NCBI GenBank assembly: GCA_016647705.1 | Contig: CM028334.1 | Coordinates: forward strand, 15,422,402 to 15,486,401 | DNA length: 64,000 nt | Direction: 5' to 3' | Source: Eucommia ulmoides | Taxonomy: Eukaryota > Streptophyta > Magnoliopsida > Garryales > Eucommiaceae | Shown: positions 21,242 through 34,556 of the stretch, one piece after another | Position numbering within the stretch: position 1 is the stretch's first letter | How the letters are laid out: every line of letters begins with the position of its first letter | Translations under genes and position numbers: made by a program | The notes under the pieces: generated by a model | Seen by the model: only the letters and a program-made list of their open reading frames with translations | What the model was told of the DNA's origin: nothing | The model's database searches: none

Positions 21242-24005
21242 GTTCACACCTTCTCCTCTCCCTTCTCGCTGTATCTTGACATGACATTCTTCTTTTTATT
21301 GTTTGTGTTATTTCGGTTTTACTTGTTTTCTTTCCCCGAATTTCGAGGCTAATTGGGCTTGTTTGTATTGTATGTCCAAAAATAGATACATGCATTTGCA
21401 TATGTATGGGTGTTTATACCTGTTTCTATTTTTTTTCTATGTTTATTGGTGATAAAAAACTTGGAGTATGCATGTTGAACAATTTAGGGTTTTGAGGTAA
21501 ATGAATTCGGAAGATTGAATCCAAGACTGAACAGAATTACATAAACAGTAAGTACTGTCTAGGTGCGTCAAGCCATGTACAAAAATTATGCTCTCTCCAG
21601 CTTCTCTAGTAAATTAAGGAGGGAGCTTTCTGAATGGTAACAGCCCTTTATACAGGAATAATTATAGAAAAATTAAAGAAGAATAACCATAAAAAATGCG
21701 ATGATTTCTTTCTCTCCAAATACACCAGAAGAGAGTGAGGAATTGATCTCCAAGTCTTCAACAATTTTTTCATCAGTACACCGTCTTTTCCCAAAGAGCA
21801 ACAGTTCTTTGCAGGTGCTTTGAATGCACCAAGTGAACCCTCTGAAGAAAAGAATAATAGCCAAAGACCATTGCAACTGGGCAGAATATTAAGCTTTTAG
21901 CGACCAATTCTTCCTGTTGAGAACACGTATAAGAGAATGGATCACTTAAAGAATATCAGGGGTTAGATTCAAGAACAAGTTAACGAAAGGAGAGTTTGAG
22001 AGAGAAAGAGAGATGAGAAATAGATGGCAGGCAGGAATATATGAAAGAGAAATGAAATGAAGCATCAAAAGGGAATTAGGAGAATCAGAGAAGGATGGAA
22101 GATATACCAGCATTTACGAATCCAATTCCTTTTCTTTAATCTTTTTCATAAGTAAACTTGATTCCATTTTTATTCGCAGGCTAAAGGAACTATAGGCACC
22201 ATATAACTGAGAAGAGAAAGTAGATCTCCATTAGAAGTATTCGTTCTTAGGAAAGAAATAATTAGAATTTAAATTCCCACTGTAAAACCCTGAAAAGTAA
22301 ATACAGTTATAAATGGCAGCCTGGTAAGTTTCTAAATGTGCATCAAAACACACAAAACCTTAAGAAGATAAAATATTTGTAACCTTTATGTTGGACAAAA
22401 GTCTATCTGAACTTATTTAATGATTAGGATTCCGATCTGTTAAGGACATGTATCACATTTTTCAGTGTCATAGGGTCAACTTGGAACCAAATTTTCTTTG
22501 CAATTTGATGGCCCAAGTTACGCACCACATGGTCAACCAACAAACCACAACACACATACACGCATACACGCAACAAGCTATCAAAAATCAAAGCACATGA
22601 AATTTATGGCCAAAGGCCGACCTTCAATTTACTCGTACAAATAATTTACAACAGTTCCCAATTAAGGGAATGTACTAGCACTCCCTCACAAGCCCTATTT
22701 TGTGATGCTCACTCTCTCAGTCCACGTAAAGCCCTGATACAATTTTTATTGGAAGAAGAAGGCACTTGACTTCCCCAACTGCATAGAAAAACCAACCCCT
22801 CCAGAATGCAGCAACTGTTCAGCACTTTCTGCCTACCATGCCTGGCTGAAACCTGTATAAAACTGCCCGTAAGTACCGTGTACCTTGCTCATGGACTGGT
22901 CCATGCTTTGCACATGTCTCCAGATCATTCCCTTGCCCGGCTCAATCCTTGATCCTTTGGCTTGCATTCTGCACTTCTTCGTTCCACCGTTGCTCGCCAA
23001 CGACCCACATGACCGGGACGAGATTGTATTTTTTTGGGCCCACGTTTGGTCCTTGTTGCCTTAACCTTGTGCCAAGGTCTTTCACCAGCTTCATGCCTCG
23101 CTCAAGAACTATGTCCCTAGCATTCCGCCTAGAATTTGATCACCTTGAGCGTTGTGACCGTTGTCCCAACGGCTCCCAATGCTCACAAACGTTGACCAAC
23201 ATTGCCCTTGCATGCCGAGACCTGATAGCATGCCAAGTGCCAACCATCTAGCCCAGGTAAGTAACCCCTAATAGTACCTTATTCTAAATTTCTTAAGCAG
23301 AAGCAGTAGACCACCTTGTGTTTGAGGAGCCATAATGGTGTTGGTAACTCAATGCCGTCTCCATTGGCTTAGCCAAGAACAAATGCTTGTGTCAAGTGCT
23401 GCTACTTAGTGCCATCATCCCCCAAGGGGCCACACCCAACATTTATGTGTTTTGCCTCATCTAATCTTCACGCACTTCGGTATCTCTACCTTGGTGCTTG
23501 CCAAATGCACCAAGTCCGGTTAGGGAATGCACCAAGTCTTTGCCATTCCCTATGCCAAACAAGTTAATGGTGAACCGTTAGGTAATAGGTGGAGCTGTGA
23601 GTCATGTTGTCAACTTTTGTTTCTATTATTTTGTTTTTCGAATTTAGACACCCATTGTTAAATATATAATAGCCTTTAGCGCCCTAGAACATGGGAACGG
23701 TACGTTGAAATTGGAGAAGAAAAATATAAATATAGTGAAACGGCAAGGTGCTACATGGCGTTATAGTTTCATTATTGCCTCATACATGCAATTTCACACA
23801 ATTTTTGTTTAATTCTGTGTATCCAAATGTTCTTTACTTTCATCAATGGAATTTGTTCATGATTTTGTTTTTTAGTACTCAATAACTTATCCAAAACTGA
23901 AGCTCTTGTACTCAAGAATATGGAGTTATGGATGTTTGATGTTTGAGCATGGACTATGGACAAATGAGGTGAAATGAGGTCTTCATAGTAACCTACTTAT
24001 GACAT
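21242..24005 (+). other. Intron 1, proximal part
   Basis: No host coding sequence. From about 22720 to 23280 the base composition rises in C and G, with words such as GCCCAGGTAAGTAACCCC, unlike the AT-rich surroundings. This may be a degraded mobile-element fragment, but no domain is recognised on either strand. Confidence 0.4.
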
Positions 24006-26389
24006 TTGTTGACCTAGTGAGTTACCCAAGAAGGGGGGTGAATTGGGTAGTTATAAAAATTTAAACAAATTTCTTATCTTTCGACATTTAAATAATCAAA
24101 CAATCAATTTATCTTAAATCAATTATTATCTTTATAACGCAGTGGATAACTGTTCAAATCTAGGTGCACACCTAGACAACAAAATAAAGTAAATTAATGT
24201 AGCACACAAGGATATATCCTGGTTCACCAAGCTACTCTTGGCTAATCCAGTCCTTCGAGCCCCACGGAGATTCACACCCACTAAACCACTTGATCCCTTT
24301 ACTATGTAGGAACCAAACCCTTACAACGATTCTTTTACCAGACTCAGAATTAACCTTTACAATTATCTTTTTCCCAAGTTAAAGAAGAACCTTATCTTTT
24401 TACCAGGCTAAAGATTAACCTAATTCTATTTAAGAGGAATCACCATCTAATCATTTTTCCAGGTGCAGGAATAAACTTATCTTTTTACGAGGCTCAAGAC
24501 TAATCTAATCCTTTCATAGGTTAAGGATTAAATCTTACAAAATACTCCAAGTATTATTTTCACCGGTAAGGATGAAACCGTTAAATTAAATTAAAAATAA
24601 ATTCTAATTAGGAAGAATCAAGTCTAATTCTTTTAAGGGAAAAAAATAATCTATCCTTTTTATACCTTAGGTAAAGATCAAACCTCAATCTTTTTCCCGG
24701 AAAAGATTGAAACTCCAGCTACCCTGATTAGATACAACCTAACCGTATTTAATCCGCACAAACTCACCAATTACAAAAAATCACTGAGTTTCTTCCCACT
24801 CAGAGTTTCTACCACCTCAAACCAATTAAACTCAATTAATGTCCCGAAATTACTAATGATAAAATTTACTTGAGGAATTCAATATCTGATTATATAAAGT
24901 GTGGATAGCACAGAATTTAAATACGTAATCAGATAATCACAAAATTTTAAATTTTTTTATGCTCTTTAAGTTAAAAAACGATTTCACAACAATCTTTCAA
25001 CCAAGTAAGCAATAATAATATAAATTCACAATTAAGAATAATAACTTGGAAAGATCTCACCAGGAAAACACCAAAAGATTGAGAATTGAAACACTAGACA
25101 ATTCAGATCAGTGATGCCAAAACAATCGGTGCTTTAACTCAAGAACTTTTCACACAATTGATCTCTTGATATAATCTCAGAATAACAAATCTTAGGAAGC
25201 TCAGGAACTCTTTGTTCTTGATAGATGTGATGTCATGGTATGTAAAAATCGCAAATCTATTTAAGCTGATTTGAAACAAGCCCTCTAACGACTAGATTCC
25301 TCAAGATATTACATTTAAATGCACCAATAGACCCCCTATATCATTAGCATTCATTCTTGATTTAATTCACTCAGATATAACTTTTAAAACATTCAATTTA
25401 GTCCCCAAATTATCTCAATCTCAAATCGTAGAGATAAGAAGTATTTATAGAACCAATTTGAGAAACACTTTAATTTTATGAACCATATCTGTAGTTATAT
25501 TAAAATAAGTGTATCATATATTCAATATATCCAAATCCCCAAAAAATCTCACTTAGATATCCCAAAAATGGCTAGTTTTTGAACAAGTCCTCGAAATCCT
25601 CGAAACTGTAACTACACAGTCGATTAACCGACCTCCATACCATTGGTTGACCGATGGATACAGGATACTAGCCAAGCCTTGTTCAAACACCGGTCGGTTG
25701 ACCGATCCTCATGGGTCGGTTAACCGATTGATACATGATGCACTTCTAGGCCTAATTTCGGCCCTGGTCGGTTGACCGATCGATGCAGAGAGTTTCACTG
25801 CGGTCCATTGGTTGACCGATCTCCCTTAGTCGGTTGACCGATCGATTCAAAGACTTCCCAAATTTCCAGCCCACGCCCATCGGTTGACCGATCCCCTTAT
25901 GGTCGATTGACCGATTAATGTTGGAACACTTTCTCCTCAAATTATTTCAACTCCAAACTTCGACGTTTTAAATCCTTTAATCAATTTTTTTTCTCGGTTA
26001 ACTCAATTAACACTTATATTCAATTTTAAACACTAATATTTCTTAGGTCAATTTTTATTTTTCAATTTCACATTGGAGCAAATAATTGAACACTAATTGG
26101 GACATTAATTTCATCAAATTAAACACTCATAAATATAAATCATTAAATTTGTGTCGTGTGTGATCTTAATCGAGATACATTAAGAATAAAAGAGATTTGG
26201 GTTATTTTCACCTAATTTCTTCAAAATCTTCAATACTCTTAATCTCTTTAATGTTCGTCTCTGCATCCTTTATAATTACTTCATGATTTGATCTTGAATG
26301 GAACTTTTAAACTGAAACACTCAATAAACACGTTAGTTCCATAAAAAACATCAATCCTTAATTGTCCATCAAAACTTTGGGATCAACAA
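24006..26389 (+). mobile_element. Unclassified non-autonomous TIR element with TCGGTTGACCGA motifs (2.38 kb)
   Basis: Ends TTGTTGACC and GGATCAACAA are imperfect terminal inverted repeats, flanked on both sides by CAT, a possible 3-bp duplication. It has an early GAAGGGGGGTGAATTGGGT motif, a CCCCACGGAGATTCACACCC block, tandem words around TTTTTACCAGGCTAAAGATT (24300-24720) and a cluster of TCGGTTGACCGAT motifs (25615-25925). A second, diverged copy with the same plan begins near 49825. No coding capacity. Confidence 0.55.
25615..25925 (+). repeat. Cluster of nine TCGGTTGACCGA-type motifs
   Basis: Nine variants of TCGGTTGACCGAT, most followed by C or A/T, spaced roughly 20-45 bp. Each has 5-bp complementary arms (TCGGT/ACCGA) around TG. 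The open frame on the minus strand here is a product of the repeat. Confidence 0.88.
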
Positions 26390-26642
26390 CATTGAAATGA
26401 AGAATGGATTTCGAAGTTTGTTACTTGTTTGAGAGCCACACAGAAAGCTAAGAGCAAGACAATGTCTTTCTATGTTGGTTGATTTGATTACTCTTGAGGC
26501 CAATTTGTGCCTCATTTGCACACGAAGATGTTTGGAAAAAATAAAATCAAATAAAAGAGTTGTATAACTATTTCTAGACTTTTGAGTAAATAAGATAATT
26601 CATATAGATTTTCCGAGTTAATGCATGTTGTAGATAATTCTG

Positions 26643-26802
26643 TGTTAAAAGGGTATTTCTGTCTTTCCTGTATTATTTAGGGTTTCGAGTATGATTTAGG
26701 GTTTGCTGTATTATTTCTTTGTTTTCTATATAAATAGAAGGATAGGCTACCACAATGGATTAAACCTTCTCGTTCTTTTCATATCACCCTTTTACTTTAA
26801 CA
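26643..26802 (+). repeat. Left LTR of the Copia element
   Basis: TGTTAAAAGGGTATT...CTTTAACA. Contains a TATATAAATA box at 26727-26736. Confidence 0.93.
26727..26736 (+). promoter_or_regulatory. TATA box in the Copia LTR
   Basis: TATATAAATA in TTTTCTATATAAATAGAAGG; the same box occurs in the right LTR. Confidence 0.65.
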
Positions 26803-26821
26803 TGGTATCCAGAGCAGGTTA
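26803..26821 (+). other. Primer binding site, tRNA-iMet type
   Basis: TGGTATCCAGAGCAGGTTA follows the LTR directly; it is the usual Copia TGGTATCAGAGC with one extra C. Confidence 0.85.
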
Positions 26822-26929
26822 TGGAAGATTGATTCCATAGATCTGTTCAAACTATTTTTTGTTTCTTCTTCTCTTTTCCCCTGCCTACTGTTCATATGAT
26901 AAAAAAAGAACAAAAAAAAAAAAAAACAA

Positions 26930-27452
26930 AAAAAATGGGTTGAAACCCTAGCAGCCCACAAGCCCTCGCCGCCGCCGCTCAACACCCTTAGATCCGCGCC
27001 TCGCCGCCGTCGCCCAGGGCCCCAGGCTATTTTGAGCCTCGCTGACCGTCGCCCAGGCCATTCCAAGTTGCCACCGTCGTCGATCCCATCTTTCCCAGCC
27101 GCCGCAACCCTAGTACGCAGTTCGCAAACCTCGCCGACCATCATTGGCATTTCTTCGCGATTCGCCGATCCTCGCCGGACCTTCACCAACCCTCGCCAGG
27201 CTTTTGCCGGCCGTCGATTGCTCTGTCTTCAGACTTAGGGCCTTTGCTCCTTCGCCATTGCTGCTTCTGTCGAGCTCCTATGGTCGCCCAATGGTTTTAT
27301 TCATGAGTTTGTTCATTTTCCTAGCTTTGCAACAGTATTCTGGACCAAATCTAATATCCCGGATGTTCGTTTGTATTGTTTTGCTTATAATGGTCTTCAT
27401 TTAAGCCCCATCGTTGTTCGTGTTGTTGGTTTATTTCCCTTGACAAGTTGTT
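26930..27452 (+). other. GC-rich Copia leader
   Basis: After an A tract the sequence becomes GC-rich (CGCCGCCGCCGC, CCTCGCCGCCGTCGCCC) and then grades into T-rich sequence. The composition differs strongly from the rest of the element and the intron. A captured host fragment is possible but no gene is recognised. Reading frames here on both strands look compositional. Confidence 0.45.
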
Positions 27453-27487
27453 TTGTATTTGTTGTTGTATTGGCGGGAACTAACGTC

Positions 27488-27900
27488 GATGGCTACCCCC
27501 CAATCGTTAACAACCCGCAAGTTGAATGAGACCAATCATTTACAATGGTCCAAAGTTGTACAAGTTCTTCCCGATCAAGGGAAACGAGATGACCGAGGAA
27601 GTCGTAGTAATGAATTTTGGGGTGGCCGAGGTGGCCATTGTTGTAGTCAACATCGTTGGTGCTCATGTGCTCATTTTGTGGCAAGGAAAATCATACTCAA
27701 GATACTTGTTGGTACAAAGTTGGTCGTCTTCCTAAGTATGTTCTGTGGCAACTAATAATCAAGTTGCTCCTGTTTCCGCATCCAACTCTTCAATCCCCAA
27801 GACAATTTCTGATGATGAGTATGTTCAGTTCCTCCAGTTTAAGTCGTCCAAGGCTCTAAGCAGACATCTACCCCCATTACTTCGCTAGCTCAACAAGGTA
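27488..27900 (+). pseudogene. gag: Copia gag remnant with zinc knuckle
   Basis: Begins at ATG 27488 (MATPQSLTTRKL, then NHLQWS), as in Copia gag, and soon loses homology. Most of the normal gag is deleted. A CX2CX4HX4C knuckle (CSFCGKENHTQDTCW) remains near 27668-27712 in another frame. Confidence 0.75.
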
Positions 27901-27941
27901 ACCCTATTGCATGTCTTTCTTTTCATCCTTTCACTTCTATA

Positions 27942-29369
27942 CCTTGGATCATAGACTCTGCTGCCACCGATCACATGTTAGGTACATCTTTTCTATTTAC
28001 GCATATTCAGTCATCTCTCTCATTGTCCCCTGTTACTGTTGTTGATGGTTCCACTGTCCCTGTTCGTGGTATTGGCACTGTGGAACTTTCACCATCTTTC
28101 TCTTTATCCTCTGTGTTGTATATTCCCTCATTTGCCTTTAATTTGATATAAGTTAGTAAGCTTACTCAACAACTTCAGTGTTTTGTTTGCTTCTTTCTTG
28201 ATTCTGTCATTATCCAGGATTTGAAAACACAGAAGACGATTGGCGTAGTGCGTGAGAAAAATGGCCTTTATTACTTCCGTAATCACGCCGAGACACCTAT
28301 TATCCCGCCCACTGCCTGCTTTGCCGTTGCATGTGCTCACCAAATTCATTGTCGCCTAGGCCATCCCTGTCTTGTCAATCTAAAGGTACTTGTTCCTAGT
28401 TTACGTCATTTGCCCTCCTTAGATTGTGAGTCTTGTCAGTTGGGAAAACATCATCGCACTTTATTTACTTTCCCCGCTCAGTTTCGTGCATCGAGTCCTT
28501 TCAGTTTAGTTCATTCAGACATTTGGGGTTTTTCTCGTATTGCCTCTATACTTGGCTTTCGTTATTTTGTCACGTTTGTCGATGATTTCTCTCGGGTTAC
28601 ATGGCTCTATTTAATGAAAGATCGTTCTGAATTGTTCTCAATTTTTTCTGCCTCCTGTGCTGAAATTAAAACTCAATTTAATGTGCCCGTGTGTATATTT
28701 CGTAGTGACAATGCTCGAGAATATTTTTCTCAACCCTTTTCTTCATTCGTGTCACAGTCTGGTATACTGCATCAGTCTTCTTGTTGTCACACACCGCAGC
28801 AAAATGGAGTTGCTGAGCGTAAGAATCGACATCTCCTAGAAGTGGCTCGAACTCTGATATTTGAGATGAATGTTCTCAAACACTTTTGGACAGATGTAGT
28901 TCTTACAGCTTGCTTATTGATCAATAGAATGCCGTCTTCTACCCTAAATGACAAAGTCCCTCATTCTATTCTTTTTCCCCAATCACCCTGGTTTGCTTTA
29001 CCTCCCCGTATCTTTGGATGTATCTGTTTTGTTTACTAGTTGACTCCTGACAAGGTTAAGTTAGATCCTCGTGTCATAAAATGTGTCTTCCTTGTTTATT
29101 CTCGCAGATAAAAGGGTTATCGGTGTTATAGTCCTTCTTTACGTCGCTCTTTCATCTGTGCAGATGTCATCTTCTTTGAGTCCACCCTTTACTTTTCTGA
29201 CCTATCCTCTCGGGATGATCTGGATGTCACCCTTCCTTTACCAAGCCTCCCAGACCTGACACCATCTACTTCTACTCCCGAACTTGTCCCGCCTAGTCGT
29301 CGTTCACCGCCTTTACATGTATACACTCGTTGCCAGAAGGTAGTTCTCGCCGTTGAGCTAATCGTCTCT
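27942..29369 (+). pseudogene. Copia protease and integrase (degenerate)
   Basis: Protease active site IIDSAATDHM near 27948. TAA at 28149 interrupts. The gag-pre-integrase segment HCRLGHP...CESCQLGKHHR is present (28350-28460). The integrase core has Asp in HSDIWG, Asp in FRSDNAREY and Glu in QQNGVAERKNR. In-frame stops at 29037 and 29109 follow, with the Copia segments KGYRCYSP and ADVIFFE continuing after them. One frame serves the whole region. Confidence 0.88.
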
Positions 29370-31001
29370 GTGTCTTCAGATTCTTCTCCAGTTCATGAAT
29401 CCGTGTCTGACTTGGACATACTCATTGCTGTTTGGAAGGGTAAGCGCACTTGTATTCAACATCCTATTTCTAATTTTGTCTCGTATGCACATCTATCTCT
29501 TTCATATTTCTCTTTTGTTGCTTCTCTATCATCTGTTTCTATTCCTAAGTCAGTTATAGAGGCTCTCCGTCACCCTGGTTGGACGACCGCAATGGAAGAG
29601 GAAATGCTAGCTTTACATCAGAATGGTACTTAGGATCTTGTCTCGCTTCCGCCTAACAAAACAATAGTTGGATGTAAATGGGTGTACACAGTCAAAGTTT
29701 ATCCGGATGGCACCATTGATCGACTCAAAGCTCGTTTAGTTGCCAAAGGTTATACTCAAGTATATGGTCTTGATTATTCTGAGACCTTTTCTCTCGTTGC
29801 CAAACTCGCTTCTGTTCGCTTGTTCATCTCTTTGGCTGTCACCTTTCATTGGCCGTTGCATCAACTTGATATCAAGAATGCATTCTTAAATGACGATTTG
29901 ACTGAGGAAGTGTTCATGGAGCAACCTCCTGGGTTTGTTGCTCAGGGGGAGTCTAGTTTGGTATGTCGCTTGAAGAAATCTATTTATGGCCTCAAGCAGC
30001 CTCCTCGAGCATGGTTTGGGAGATTTAGTGAAGCGGTCACTGAATTTGGTCTTAGTCATTGTGGAGTCGATCATTCTGTGTTTTACAAGCACAGTAAAGT
30101 CGGGAGAATATTGTTGATTGTATATGTGGATGACATCGTGATTACCGGGGACGACCACCAGGGTATTTAGAAACTCAAAACGTTTTTGTATGACAAGTTT
30201 CAAACTAAAGATTTTGGTCAATTGAAGTATTTCTTGGGAATTGAAGTTGCTCGATCAAGTCAAGGTATTTACCTGTGTCAGAGGAAATATGTTCTTGATC
30301 TGTTAAGTGAAACAGGAATGGTATGAGCTAAACCGATTGATTCACCTATGGATCCAAATAACAAATTATTAGCAAATCAAGGTGTACCATTGACAGATTC
30401 AGCACAATACAGATGGTTAGTTGGGAAGTTGAACTACTTGACAGTTACTAGACCAGATATTTCCTTTGCTGTGAGTGTTATCAGGCAGTTCTTGGATCGT
30501 CCCACGACGTAGCACTGGGATGCTGTTATTCGTATTCTTCGATATCTGAAAGGTTCTCCAGGATGTGGTTTGTTGTACCAGAACTTCGGTCACACTCAAA
30601 TTAAGGGATATACAGATGCAGATTGGGTCGGATCTCTCTCGGATAGGAAGTCCACTACTGGGTATTGTGTGTTTGTTGGAGGTAATCTCGTTTCTTGGAA
30701 GAGTAAAAAACAGACAGTTGTGGCGCTGTCAAGTGCAAAATCGGAATACCTAACTTGGTTGAAGCATTTGTTGGAAGAACTCAGATTCAAACACTCTTCA
30801 CCGATGGATCTGATATGTGATAATCAAGCGACACTTCATATTGCATCTAATCCAGTCTTTCATGAGAGGACAAAATATATTGAAATTGATTGTCACTTCA
30901 TTCGAGAAAAAGTATTGCAGAAGCAGATTGAGACTAAACATGTAAAGTCAGTTGATCAGTTAGCTGATTTGTTCACTAAACCGTTGGGGGTTCAAGGATA
31001 A
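29370..31001 (+). pseudogene. Copia reverse transcriptase and RNase H (degenerate)
   Basis: RT motifs RLKARLVAKGYTQ, DYSETFS, LDIKNAFLN, QPPGF, SIYGLKQPPRAW and the catalytic YVDDIVITG. RNase H motifs YTDADWVGS, KSTTGYC, SSAKSEY and DNQA. Stops at 29631, 30168, 30324 and 30510 break a single frame. TAA ends the normal frame at 30999-31001. The catalytic residues are still present. Confidence 0.92.
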
Positions 31002-31058
31002 AGTACATTTGTAACAAGTTAGGAGCATACAATATATATACTCCAGCTTGAGGGAGAG

Positions 31059-31218
31059 TGTTAAAAGGGTATTTCTGTCTTTCCTGTATTATTTAGGGTT
31101 TCGAGTACGGTTTAGGGTTTATTGTATTATTTCTTTGTTTTCTATATAAATAGAGGGATCGGCTACCACAATGGATTAAGCCTTCTCGTTCTTTTCATAT
31201 CACCTTTTTATTTTAACA
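31059..31218 (+). repeat. Right LTR of the Copia element
   Basis: 160 bp, equal in length to the left LTR, preceded by the purine tract TTGAGGGAGAG. Nine differences from the left LTR were counted, eight of them transitions. Confidence 0.93.
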
Positions 31219-31484
31219 TTCTGAAATTAGAATTTCATCAAAGAAGATATGCAAGATAATAATTCATTTTGTTGTGAGATATTCTCCATATTATACTCGC
31301 TATGAATTTGGAAATACAAACTGCATTTCAAATTAAATGGAGGTATGGAATTTGATGTACAAAAGGATGATGATCAAAGTTATTTGGAAGGGGGTACGTT
31401 CCGGCATGTGGAACGGGTAAGAGATTCAGCTTTGATATGTGACCTAAAATGTGGAACGCTAGGGGTATATTTCTATTTGTATTT

Positions 31485-32215
31485 GCATTGTTATTTAAGA
31501 CTCAAGGCGCATTAAGGCACTATTAGAGCCTCAGCGAGAGGCGCAAGGCGAGGCGCATGATTTATAGAATTAAGACGCATGTGTACAACTATTTTTTCAT
31601 GGATATTTGTAAAATATATTATATTGTACATTCTATTTAAGGAATAACAAATAAGGTAGTCTATTTGTATGGGACTTTTTTTTCAAGCTGCACACTAGAT
31701 ATTTCAATTTGTTAGAACTTATACCATAATAACAATTTCAATTAATAAATTAAATAGTTTAAAAAATGACCAAATCGTGCGACAAAGAAAAACAAGCAAT
31801 GAAAGAATTGAAACATATGCAAAGAAATTAAGCATCCGCAATTTAAAACAAATCAACTAAAAAAAGATAAATTGATTAAATATCGTTTATTTCTTTTATT
31901 TTAGTTACACTAAAATTCTATTATCAATTAAAATTTAATTTAAGTTACTATTCATTGGATTACTAAGCATTATTTGTATGAGAAAAATGAAAATTATCTA
32001 TTATAATGTATGACAAACTCAGAAACTGTCATAAACTTGTAAAAAAAAAAACATTTTCAACATAATTTACAAGTGATATTAACTAGGGGTGCCTTGCGTG
32101 AGCCTAAGTCCACGAGGCGCGAAACTTACTGGAAGAGCCTGTGTTTTCACTAGGCAAGGCACCACAAGTTGGACTTGATAAGCCTTGGGCCTAGGCGTGC
32201 CTTTGATAACACTAT
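31485..32215 (-). mobile_element. Possible non-autonomous element with AAGGCGC-rich ends
   Basis: Both ends are rich in GGCGC/GCGCC words: AAGGCGCATTAAGGCAC and GCGAGAGGCGCAAGGCG on the left, CACGAGGCGCG and CCTAGGCGTGCCTTTGATAAC on the right, with AT-rich DNA between. Read in reverse, the right end begins GTGTTATCAAAGGCACGCC, a form common at the ends of plant repeats. No clean target duplication was found. Confidence 0.4.
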
Positions 32216-34169
32216 ATGTTTGTTCCATGGAAATTAATGATACTTCTATATGTTAAATATTTACTTTGAGAAACAAATCATTAGGGACACTAATAAGAAA
32301 ACATAATTATAAGACACTAATCCTCTATTACCAATGAAACTTTGAGATTAAAAGTATTCAAGTAAGAACTTTCATATTGCCCAATTTAGCATTTCTTGAG
32401 TGACAGTATACCGTCTTTTGGAGCGATTGTACTGCTTCGCTGATTGCTATGGTCCATTTTGCAAGTTCGTTATTATGGGTTAATGTATTGATTAATTGAT
32501 TAACTATTTGTCTTCAATTATAAGTATTGTAAGTGTTGAATTGGTCAAATGATGAATTGATTTTCTTTCATTTTATCTAAATAAGTTTAATTTTTTTTCC
32601 TTAAAAAAACTATCCTTGCAACTTGATCTCTCAATTTCACTCTCTCAATTTTCTCTCTATTTGTTTTTCTTGGTAGTACTTTCTCTTTCTACAGTTCTAT
32701 TTCTATATATTTTTCTTTAGATTTTATAGTGGTTATAGTTTAATGACAGTTGTGTTATAAAAATTTAATAATCATAAGAGATAAGTGATAATTGCTAATT
32801 AAAATTTTAAGTGAACTTTAGTATTTTAAGTGAAGTACTCCATTGAATAAGTAGTAAATGTATTCAAGTTCTGAATTTTGTTATCAAACAAACCCTTAGT
32901 CTCTCATTCGACCAACGTTTTCCTCTGACCTGGCATAGCTTGTTTGTCTCATTCTCTATTTTGAAATTTTCCTTCAAAAATTTGTACTTCCTCATAATAA
33001 TTGTTCAAATTAGGGATGTCTATCAACATGGGTTTTACTATAGTTTATACCGTCTTTATGCACAGTCACATGTATCATTATTTTTCATCACTGAATTCCA
33101 TTATAAATTACCCTATGTTTGTTAATGGCCTTTTAAGCCAAATCACTCCTTTCATCATCTTTTAGATAGCAACCTCTCTTTGTGGATAATATTTTCCCCG
33201 CTTTTAAAAATGGATGTTCAGTTGTTCACATATATTTTTGGCATATTTTATACTTCATATTTTTTTAAGTTATCCTTGGGCTATATTAATTATAATTTAT
33301 AAGCATCTCTGTGGCCACTTAATGTATGGAGGCGGCATTTCCAAAATTTAGCACACGGTCTTTAGCTTCTCTTTGATTCTTCTTCTATCTTCTTTTTCTT
33401 ATTCAAGGGGTGGTTGGAAGTGTTGATGATGAATAATGCTTCTGCATGAAACATGCAAGTAGATGAATGTATCCTGCTTTGGATGTCTATATATGTGTTT
33501 CAGAATGTTATCATATATTTTTTAATTTTTCATATATTTTTGATCTACTTTCTCTTTAGTAAAAACTATTTTGCATAAAGATCCACATATTTCATAATAG
33601 CCATTGACAGACGTGTAAGGGTATATAACTAGTGAATTATGTTTTTCTATCTATTACTTATGCAACTTTCTTTCTCATATAGGACATAACTGAAGCGTAA
33701 ATAATTGTTATATATATGTTTTTACTTTATTAACATGCCTATATTTATAGGATCTCATTGCGACTGCCCAATTCATTAATAACAATTTCTAAATTGACTG
33801 TTGTACTTACACTACTCATGACCTGTATTTATGTTCGCTATATCTATAGCTGTTTAAATATAAAATATAAACATCTTCATGTTCATACATACATATGTGT
33901 GTGTGTATATAATATATATATCTTGACTTCGGGGAGTTGTTTACATATATAATAAGAAAAAAAAAAACTTAATTCTTTGACTAGGGTCATTTTCAACTTA
34001 TTTACAAAACTAGAGGAAATCGGCCGAGTTGCAGCCAATTTTATTTTCTCTCCTAAAAAAATGGCTCCAATAGAGCTGATTTTTATTTTTTTTGCCTGCT
34101 GTGGGCTGCCACAGCGGGCAAGGGAGCATTGGCTGGACTGCAGCCGATGCTCTTTTTAACCTTAAAAAG

Positions 34170-34211
34170 GTTAATTACACAAACACCCCTTGGGGTGTTT
34201 GTGTGATTAAC
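34170..34211. repeat. Inverted repeat, 20-bp arms, 2-base loop
   Basis: GTTAATTACACAAACACCCC, two T, then its complement with one mismatch. A smaller AACCTT/AAGGTT hairpin lies just before it. Confidence 0.85.
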
Positions 34212-34556
34212 ATTTTTTTTCTTTATATGTTAAATTGGTTTTCATTATCCGCTAATTAATAGAGAAAATTGAAATTTAATCATAAAAATTATCATTTAAG
34301 TTTTTAATTTAATTATATAATTTTTAAATTTGATTAATTGATATTTTGAAATTAAATTGAAAAATTAAAATTGTACTTTTGAAATGTGACTAATTCATTA
34401 TTAGTTGTATCCTTTAAATCATAATTAAGATGTTTATTATCACAATTTTAGTATTTATTGTTAAAAAAAATAGTGTGATTATATGCCTAATTTAAAAGAA
34501 AAAAAACCCCTAAATTCCTAAGCCCTGTTTTTATTATACACACTATTTTCTTAAGT

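Larger units (their letters stand above)
26643..31218 (+). mobile_element. Ty1/Copia retrotransposon in intron 1 (4576 bp), degenerate
   Basis: Two 160-bp LTRs flank an internal region with PBS, gag remnant, protease, integrase, RT and RNase H in the Copia order. The target duplication TTCTG is perfect (26638-26642 and 31219-31223). The LTRs differ at 9 of 160 sites by hand count. Short LTRs and total size suit the Ale/Retrofit-like group, tentatively. It is inserted in the sense orientation within intron 1 of the DCP5-like gene. Confidence 0.94.

Noticed and set aside
26797-27189. 130-codon reverse-strand frame in the Copia leader
   Set aside because: GC-rich composition keeps both strands open; no domain, and it opposes the element's coding strand.
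27493-27684. Reverse-strand frame within the Copia gag remnant
   Set aside because: Shadow of the + strand gag remnant and zinc knuckle.
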